64,000 nucleotides of DNA from Amycolatopsis pretoriensis (GTDB lineage Bacteria > Actinomycetota > Actinomycetes > Mycobacteriales > Pseudonocardiaceae): contig NZ_FNUJ01000005.1 in NCBI RefSeq assembly GCF_900107925.1, positions 496,001 to 560,000 of the forward strand, written 5' to 3'. Positions 58,381-64,000 of this stretch are shown piece after piece. Every line of letters starts with the position of its first letter. Position 1 is the stretch's first letter. Below the pieces are notes generated by a model. The model was not told the origin of the DNA. It did no database searches and worked only from the letters and a program-made list of their open reading frames with translations. Made by a program: the position numbers and the translations under genes.

Positions 58381-60851
58381 CTATCGCGCCCGACAAGCCC
58401 GAGACCACCGAGACGCCGGTCCCCGAAGGCCACGTCAAGCTGGTCATCGACGGCGAAGAGGTCATCGCCCCCAAGGGCGAGCTCCTCATCCGCACGGCCG
58501 AACGCCTCGGCACGGTCATCCCGCGGTTCTGCGACCACCCCCTCCTCGACCCGGCCGGCGCCTGCCGCCAGTGCCTGGTCGAGGTCGAGATGGGCGGCCG
58601 GCCGATGCCGAAGCCGCAGGCGTCCTGCACGATGACCGTCGCCGACGGCATGGTCGTCAAGACGCAGCTGACGTCGGCGGTCGCGGACAAGGCCCAGCAG
58701 GGTGTGATGGAGCTGCTGCTCATCAACCACCCCCTGGACTGCCCGATCTGCGACAAGGGCGGCGAGTGCCCGCTGCAGAACCAGGCGCTGGCCCACGGCC
58801 GCGCGGAGTCGCGGTTCGTCGACACGAAGCGGACGTTCCCGAAGCCGCTGCCGATCTCGACGCAGGTGCTGCTGGACCGCGAGCGCTGCGTGCTCTGCCA
58901 GCGCTGCACCCGGTTCTCCCGCGAGATCGCCGGCGACCCGTTCATCGAGCTCCTCGAACGCGGCGCCCACCAGCAGATCGGCACCGCGGAAACGGCGGAC
59001 GTGCTGGACCTGGCCTCGCGGACGACGTCCGGCCAGCCGTTCCAGTCCTACTTCTCCGGCAACGTCATCCAGATCTGCCCGGTCGGTGCTTTGACGAGCG
59101 CCGCCTACCGGTTCCGCTCGCGCCCGTTCGACCTGGTGTCCTCGCCGAGCGTCTGCGAGCACTGCTCCTCCGGCTGCGCCGAGCGCACCGACTTCCGGCG
59201 CGGCAAGGTCCAGCGCAAGCTGGCCGGCGACGACCCGGAAGTCAACGAAGAGTGGATCTGCGACAAGGGCCGGTTCGCCTTCCGCTACACCGGCGCCGAG
59301 GACCGCATCCGGCGTCCGCTGGTCCGCAACCGCGAGACCGGTGAGCTGGAAGAGGCGTCCTGGACCGACGCGCTGCGCGCCGCGGCCGAGGGCCTCACCG
59401 CGGCCCGGTCGAACGGCGGCGTCGGCGTCCTGCCCGGTGGCCGGCTGACCGTCGAGGACGCCTACGCGTACTCGAAGTTCGCCCGCGTCGCCCTGCAGAC
59501 CAACGACGTCGACTTCCGCGCCCGCCCGCACTCGGCCGAGGAGCTGGCCTTCATCACCTCGCACGTCGTGGGCGTGACCCCGGAATCGGGGGTCACCTTC
59601 GGCGAGCTCGAGCGGGCCCGCACGGTCCTGTGCGTCGCCTTCGAGCCCGAGGACGAAGCCCCGATCGTGTTCCTGCGGCTGCGCAAGGCGGCCCGCAAGC
59701 ACCGCACCCGGGTCGTCCACTTGGGACAGTGGACGACGTCGTCGGTGCGCAAGACGTTCGGCGAGCTGCTCGCCTGCGTCCCCGGCCAGGAGGCCGCGGC
59801 CGTCGAAGGCATCGCCAAGCACGCGCCGGACCTCGACGAGGCCCTGCGCGGCGAGAACGCGGTCGTCCTGGTCGGCGAGCGCGCCGCCCAGGTGCCCGGC
59901 CTGTTCTCCGCGCTGCACGACCTGGTCGAGCGCACCGGCGTCCGGCTCGCGTGGATCCCGCGCCGAGCGGGTGACCGCGGTGCGCTGGCCACCGGCTGCG
60001 TGCCGACGCTGCTGCCGGGCGGGCACCGGGTGGGCGACGACGCCGCGCGCGTCGCCGTCGAAAACGCCTGGGGCGTCCCGATCCCGGCCGCGCCGGGCCG
60101 CGACACCACCGGCATCCTGCAGGCCGCTTCGAGCCGTGAGCTGGGCGGCCTGGTCGTCGGCGGGGTCGACCCGTACGACCTGCCGGACCCGGACCTCGCG
60201 CTGCGCGCGCTGGACGGCGCCGGCTTCGTCGTCAGCCTCGAGCTCCGCCACAGCGCGGTGACCGAGCGCGCGGACGTCGTGCTCCCGGTGGCGGCGTCGG
60301 ACGAGAAGTCCGGCAGCTACCTCAACTGGGAGGGCCGCACCCGCCCGTTCGACACGACCATCGAAGGCACCGGCGCCCTGCCGGACTGCCGGGTGCTCGA
60401 CACGCTCGCCGTCGAGATGGACGCCGACCTGTTCACGCAGACGCCGGCCGCCGCCCGCGGCGACTTCGAGAAGCTCGGCCCGGCCTCGACGCTGCGCTGG
60501 GGTCCGGTGGAAGCGGCGACCGGCGGGGCGACCGCGGCTCCCGCGGCCGGCCAGGCGGTCCTGTCGACCTGGCGCCAGCTCATCGACAACGGGTCCCTGC
60601 AGGACGGCGAGCCGCACCTCAAGGGCACCCAGCGCACGCCGGTCGCGCGGTTGTCCGCGAAGACCGCGGAAGGGCTGGGCGTCACCGTGAAGGTGAGCAC
60701 CGAACGCGGCGCGATCACGCTGCCGGTGGAGATCGCGGACCTGCCCGACGGCGTCGTGTGGCTGCCGGGCAACTCCGACGGCTCCGCCGTGTTCAAGACG
60801 CTCGGCGCCGGGCACGGCGCCGTCGTGAACCTCGCTGGGGGTGAACTGTGA
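58377..60851 (+). CDS. nuoG: NADH-quinone oxidoreductase subunit G
   Basis: 824 aa from ATG 58377. N-terminal [2Fe-2S] ferredoxin domain (RFCDHPLLDPAGACRQCLVE), the His-Cys3 cluster (HPLDCPICDKGGECPLQNQA), [4Fe-4S] ligands in CVLCQRCTRFS, a further Cys group CEHCSSGC, and a molybdopterin-oxidoreductase-like C-terminal domain. The extra CxxC...C group suggests an N7-type cluster. Coupled at both ends by 4-nt overlaps. Confidence 0.96.
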   Translation: MTIAPDKPETTETPVPEGHVKLVIDGEEVIAPKGELLIRTAERLGTVIPRFCDHPLLDPAGACRQCLVEVEMGGRPMPKPQASCTMTVADGMVVKTQLTSAVADKAQQGVMELLLINHPLDCPICDKGGECPLQNQALAHGRAESRFVDTKRTFPKPLPISTQVLLDRERCVLCQRCTRFSREIAGDPFIELLERGAHQQIGTAETADVLDLASRTTSGQPFQSYFSGNVIQICPVGALTSAAYRFRSRPFDLVSSPSVCEHCSSGCAERTDFRRGKVQRKLAGDDPEVNEEWICDKGRFAFRYTGAEDRIRRPLVRNRETGELEEASWTDALRAAAEGLTAARSNGGVGVLPGGRLTVEDAYAYSKFARVALQTNDVDFRARPHSAEELAFITSHVVGVTPESGVTFGELERARTVLCVAFEPEDEAPIVFLRLRKAARKHRTRVVHLGQWTTSSVRKTFGELLACVPGQEAAAVEGIAKHAPDLDEALRGENAVVLVGERAAQVPGLFSALHDLVERTGVRLAWIPRRAGDRGALATGCVPTLLPGGHRVGDDAARVAVENAWGVPIPAAPGRDTTGILQAASSRELGGLVVGGVDPYDLPDPDLALRALDGAGFVVSLELRHSAVTERADVVLPVAASDEKSGSYLNWEGRTRPFDTTIEGTGALPDCRVLDTLAVEMDADLFTQTPAAARGDFEKLGPASTLRWGPVEAATGGATAAPAAGQAVLSTWRQLIDNGSLQDGEPHLKGTQRTPVARLSAKTAEGLGVTVKVSTERGAITLPVEIADLPDGVVWLPGNSDGSAVFKTLGAGHGAVVNLAGGEL

Positions 60852-62197
60852 CTCCGATGCTGACCGAAGCGGCCGTGGGCAGCGTCCCCGACGCGGCGAC
60901 GCGGGCGGCGCTGCTGGCGGACGACCCGTTGTGGCTGATCCTGATCAAGTGCGTGGTCATCCTGCTGATCGGGCCGATCATGACGATCTTCCTGATCGTC
61001 TGGGAGCGCAAGGCGGTCGGCCGGATGCAGAACCGGCCCGGCCCCAACCGGGTCGGCCCGGGCGGCTACCTGCAGTCCCTGGCGGACGCGATCAAGCTGC
61101 CGTTCAAGGAACAGATCATCCCGGACACGGCCGACCGCAAGGTGTACTTCCTCGCGCCGGTCATGTGCGTGGTGCCGTCGCTGATCGCGCTGTCGGCCAT
61201 CCCGTTCGGGCCGGTCGTCTCGATCTTCGGCGAGCGGACCGTGCTCCAGCTGCTCGACCTGCCGGTCAGCGCGCTGGTGATCCTGGCCTGCTCCTCGATC
61301 GGCGTCTACGGCATCGTGCTCGCGGGCTGGTCGTCCGGCTCGCCGTACCCGCTGCTCGGCGGCATGCGCAGCGCGGCGCAGGTGATCTCCTACGAGATCG
61401 CGATGGGCCTCTCGATCGTCGCGGTGATCCTGCAGGCCGGGTCGCTGAACCTGGCCGACATCGTCGGCGCGCAGCACAAGGTGTGGTTCCTCTACCTGGT
61501 CCCGAGCTTCGTGATCTACCTGATCTCGATGGTCGGCGAGACCAACCGGGCCCCGTTCGACCTCCCCGAGGCCGAGTCGGAGCTGGTCGGCGGCTTCCAC
61601 ACCGAGTACAGCTCGATGAAGTTCGCGATGTTCTTCCTCGCCGAGTACGTCAACATGGTGATCGTCTCGGCGTTCGCGACGACGCTGTTCCTCGGCGGCT
61701 GGATGGCCCCGTGGCCGCTGTCGCTGATCGGGAACAACGTCCTCAACACCGGCTGGTGGCCGGTGCTGTGGTTCTTCGCGAAGATGTTCATCCTGCTCTT
61801 CGGGTTCATCTGGCTGCGCGGCACGCTGCCCCGCCTGCGCTACGACCAGTTCATGCGCCTGGGCTGGAAGGTCCTGGTCCCGCTGAACCTCGTGTGGATC
61901 ATCATGGTGACCTTCGCGAAGGTCATCGCCTGGAACACCGCGTCCATCATCATCGCCGCGGTCGCCATCTTCATCGTCGTCGCCCTGTTCTTCTACGTCC
62001 GCGCCGCGGGCCGCGAAGAGGAGAGCGAGACCGTGCCGGTGACCGGTGGCGGTTTCCCGGTCCCGCCGCTGGACCTCAAGGTCCCGCAGACCACCCCGCG
62101 TCAGAAGGCCCTGGCCAAGGCCGAGGCGAAGGCGGCCCGCCGCAAGCCGGCGGCCGTCGGTACCGCACAGGAAGGAGCGCAAGATGGGGTTTCTTGA
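60848..62197 (+). CDS. nuoH: NADH-quinone oxidoreductase subunit H
   Basis: 449 aa from GTG 60848. About eight transmembrane helices with ND1 motifs IVWERKAVGRMQNRPGPNRV, the quinone-chamber MVGETNRAPFDLPEAESELV and FIWLRGTLPRLRYDQFM. A C-terminal Lys/Ala/Pro-rich tail of about 60 residues is extra. It overlaps nuoI by 14 nt. Confidence 0.96.
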   Translation: MTPMLTEAAVGSVPDAATRAALLADDPLWLILIKCVVILLIGPIMTIFLIVWERKAVGRMQNRPGPNRVGPGGYLQSLADAIKLPFKEQIIPDTADRKVYFLAPVMCVVPSLIALSAIPFGPVVSIFGERTVLQLLDLPVSALVILACSSIGVYGIVLAGWSSGSPYPLLGGMRSAAQVISYEIAMGLSIVAVILQAGSLNLADIVGAQHKVWFLYLVPSFVIYLISMVGETNRAPFDLPEAESELVGGFHTEYSSMKFAMFFLAEYVNMVIVSAFATTLFLGGWMAPWPLSLIGNNVLNTGWWPVLWFFAKMFILLFGFIWLRGTLPRLRYDQFMRLGWKVLVPLNLVWIIMVTFAKVIAWNTASIIIAAVAIFIVVALFFYVRAAGREEESETVPVTGGGFPVPPLDLKVPQTTPRQKALAKAEAKAARRKPAAVGTAQEGAQDGVS

Positions 62198-62708
62198 TCC
62201 CGTCAAGGGCTTCGGCGTCACCTTCGGGATGATGTTCAAGAAGGTCGCCACCGAGGAGTACCCGGAGGCCGGCGCGCCGGCCGCGCCGCGGTACCACGGC
62301 CGGCACCAGCTGAACCGCCACCCGGACGGCCTCGAGAAGTGCGTCGGCTGCGAGCTGTGCGCGTGGGCGTGCCCGGCGGACGCGATCTTCGTCGAGGGCG
62401 GTGACAACACCGAGGAGGCCCGGTTCTCGCCGGGCGAGCGGTACGGCGCGGACTACCAGATCAACTACCTGCGCTGCATCGGCTGCGGTCTCTGCATCGA
62501 GGCGTGCCCGACGCGGTCGCTGACGATGATCAACTTCTACGAGCTGGCCGACGACGATCGCCAGCGGCTGATCTACACGAAGGAAGACCTGCTCGCCCCG
62601 CTGCTGCCCGGCATGGAGCAGCCGCCGCACCCGATGCGGCTGGGCGAGAACGAGCAGGACTACTACGTGAACGGCCCCGAACTGGCTCGCGGGGAGGGCG
62701 TCAAGTGA
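62184..62708 (+). CDS. nuoI: NADH-quinone oxidoreductase subunit I
   Basis: 174 aa from ATG 62184, with GAAGGAG at 62171-62177. Two 4Fe-4S ferredoxin motifs: CVGCELCAWACPADAI and CIGCGLCIEACPTRSL (clusters N6a/N6b). It links NuoG to NuoB. The start lies inside nuoH. Confidence 0.97.
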   Translation: MGFLDPVKGFGVTFGMMFKKVATEEYPEAGAPAAPRYHGRHQLNRHPDGLEKCVGCELCAWACPADAIFVEGGDNTEEARFSPGERYGADYQINYLRCIGCGLCIEACPTRSLTMINFYELADDDRQRLIYTKEDLLAPLLPGMEQPPHPMRLGENEQDYYVNGPELARGEGVK

Positions 62709-63583
62709 TCGCCGCGCTTCTCGCCCAGGCCCCGACGGGTGCCGCCGCCGGTGTCACGACCGGTGAGGCCATCGCGTTCTGGATCCTCGGCCCGCTCTCG
62801 CTGCTCGGCGCGCTCGGCATGATCTTCTCCCGCAACGCCGTGCACTCGGCGCTGTGGCTGGTGCTGACGATGCTGAGCCTGGGCGCGCTGTACATGATCC
62901 AGTCGGCGCCGTTCCTGGGCTTCACGCAGATCATCGTCTACACCGGCGCGATCATGATGCTGTTCCTGTTCGTGCTGATGCTGGTCGGCCGCGAAAGCTC
63001 CGACTCCGTCGTCGAAGTCCTCCGTGGACAGCGGCTGGCGGCGACGGTGCTCGGCATCGGGATGGCCGCGCTGCTGGCCACCGGCATCTACCGGGCGCTG
63101 GCGAACGTCACCCCGGCGACACCGCTGGACTCGACGACGTCGGCCGGCGGTGGCCCCAAGGGCCTCGGCAAGCTGATCTTCACCGACTACCTGTTCCCGT
63201 TCGAGCTGACCTCGGCGCTGCTCATCACCGCCGCGGTCGGCGCGATGGTGCTGGCCTTCACCGACCGGCACGGCAAGGGCGGCAAGCAGACGCAGAAGGA
63301 ACTGGTCGTCGCCCGCTTCCGCGGCGAGCACGACCGGCCCTCGCCGCTGCCCGGCCCGGGTGTCTTCGCCACCGCCAACTCGGTCGCGACGCCGGCGCTG
63401 CTGCCGGACGGCTCGGTCGCCCCGGAGTCGCTCTCGGCGATCATCGAGTCCACGTCGGCGATCGAGCTGGCGAAGGAGCGCAAGCTCGTCTCGGACGAGG
63501 GCCCGCACGCGGACGCCCACGCGCTGGTCGGCTCCGACAGTGCTACCCGAAAAGCGTCCGACTCCGAGGGGGAGAAGGCATGA
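62705..63583 (+). CDS. nuoJ: NADH-quinone oxidoreductase subunit J
   Basis: 292 aa from GTG 62705. Five transmembrane helices with the ND6 stretch LGFTQIIVYTGAIMMLFLFV in the third. A soluble C-terminal extension of about 90 residues ends in a charged tail (ATRKASDSEGEKA). Overlaps nuoI and nuoK by 4 nt each. Confidence 0.95.
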   Translation: MIAALLAQAPTGAAAGVTTGEAIAFWILGPLSLLGALGMIFSRNAVHSALWLVLTMLSLGALYMIQSAPFLGFTQIIVYTGAIMMLFLFVLMLVGRESSDSVVEVLRGQRLAATVLGIGMAALLATGIYRALANVTPATPLDSTTSAGGGPKGLGKLIFTDYLFPFELTSALLITAAVGAMVLAFTDRHGKGGKQTQKELVVARFRGEHDRPSPLPGPGVFATANSVATPALLPDGSVAPESLSAIIESTSAIELAKERKLVSDEGPHADAHALVGSDSATRKASDSEGEKA

Positions 63584-63879
63584 CCCCGACGTACTACCTG
63601 CTGCTGTCGGCGCTGCTGTTCGCGCTCGGCGCGGTCGGCGTGCTGGTGCGGCGCAACGCGATCGTCGTGTTCATGTGCATCGAGCTGATGCTCAACGCCG
63701 TGAACCTCTCGCTGGTCACGTTCGCCCGGATCAACGGCGGGCTCGACGGCCAGATCATGGCGTTCTTCGTCATGGTCGTCGCGGCCGCCGAGGTCGTGGT
63801 CGGCCTGGCGATCATCATGGCCATCTTCCGCACCCGGCGCTCGGCCTCGGTCGACGACACCAACCTGCTGAAGTACTAG
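63580..63879 (+). CDS. nuoK: NADH-quinone oxidoreductase subunit K
   Basis: 99 aa from ATG 63580, the standard NuoK size. Three transmembrane helices with the buried Glu residues of proton transfer (FMCIELMLNAVNL and AAAEVVVGLAI). Overlaps nuoJ by 4 nt. Confidence 0.97.
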   Translation: MTPTYYLLLSALLFALGAVGVLVRRNAIVVFMCIELMLNAVNLSLVTFARINGGLDGQIMAFFVMVVAAAEVVVGLAIIMAIFRTRRSASVDDTNLLKY

Positions 63880-63889
63880 GAGACACCGA

Positions 63890-64000
63890 GTGACCGCATC
63901 ATCGTGGCTGCTGGTGGCCCTCCCTGCCCTCGGCGCCCTGATCCTCCTGTTGGCGGGCAAGCGCGCGAAGGCGTGGGGGCATCTGCTCGGCTGTGCCACC
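63890..64000 (+). CDS. nuoL: NADH-quinone oxidoreductase subunit L, N-terminal fragment (runs off window)
   Basis: The frame from GTG 63890 (10 bp after nuoK, with AGGAGA at 63878-63883) is open to the window end: 37 residues beginning VTASSWLLVALPALGALILL. A hydrophobic first helix and the nuoK-nuoL order support NuoL, the antiporter-like proton-pumping subunit. No diagnostic motif is inside the fragment. Confidence 0.85.
   Translation, partial: MTASSWLLVALPALGALILLLAGKRAKAWGHLLGCAT

Overview
The window is one uninterrupted stretch of a high-G+C actinomycete chromosome. Third codon positions are almost always G or C, GTG starts are frequent, and 4-nt ATGA/GTGA stop-start overlaps are common. 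Gene order follows two known backbones: the mycobacterial senX3-regX3 ... ppx ... proC ... hem ... ccs ... men stretch, and the Streptomyces rex-hemACD/bldN neighbourhood. Protein style and the repeated intergenic palindromes suggest a Pseudonocardiaceae member, probably Amycolatopsis-like. That placement is inference. I saw no phage, IS element, CRISPR array, tRNA or rRNA.

Layout. 1-2166: end of a SenX3-type kinase, RegX3-type regulator and exopolyphosphatase (phosphate sensing). 2163-10840: a possible 54-aa ORF, a proline-rich membrane protein, a sugar-phosphate-isomerase-like protein, a thioesterase-like protein, ProC, a divergent HxlR/carboxymuconolactone-decarboxylase pair, a small HTH protein, the 33-aa ribosomal protein bS22, an epimerase and an acyltransferase. 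10841-13667 (minus): HAD hydrolase, an RsbN-like DUF5667 membrane protein and a BldN-like ECF sigma factor. 13984-17364: acyl-CoA ligase, glutaredoxin-like protein and membrane-bound molybdopterin oxidoreductase. 17540-23624: Rex operator and rex-hemA-hemC-cobA/hemD-hemB. 23642-29451: membrane proteins, a MacAB-like ABC export operon and TspO. 29512-35719: hemL, a histidine phosphatase and the System II cytochrome c maturation genes (TlpA/ResA, CcdA, ResB, ResC). 35796-39976: a MinD/ParA-like ATPase with a repeat region, a small membrane protein, BldC, an Lrp regulator, DUF4229 and a Cds1-like PLP enzyme. 39973-52660: menaquinone genes menA, menE, menB, menD, menG and menJ, interleaved with a small secreted peptide, an M1 peptidase, an inositol-monophosphatase-like gene and two glycosyltransferases. 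52937-64000: two Rex operators and nuoA-K plus the start of nuoL.

The genes form a respiration island: heme synthesis, cytochrome c maturation, menaquinone synthesis and complex I. Rex (an NADH/NAD+ sensor) sits inside it, with matching operators in front of rex itself and in front of nuoA.

The most unusual non-coding signal is a family of short palindromes of the form GAA-N7-TTC (13 nt), found as pairs or triplets at exactly 30-nt spacing with 17-nt spacers, mostly just downstream of genes. They occur in four sequence versions: 13 copies at six sites (positions 3958-37531). Three palindromic sites, the first with weaker GCGGTACCGC palindromes, are bracketed by direct repeats, including a 47-bp copy of a gene's 3' end. 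A second palindrome class (core TTTCACGTGAAA) occurs four times. At 47036-47116 a sequence can fold into a gap-free cloverleaf: a long outer stem plus three contiguous mini-hairpins, each with a TTC loop.
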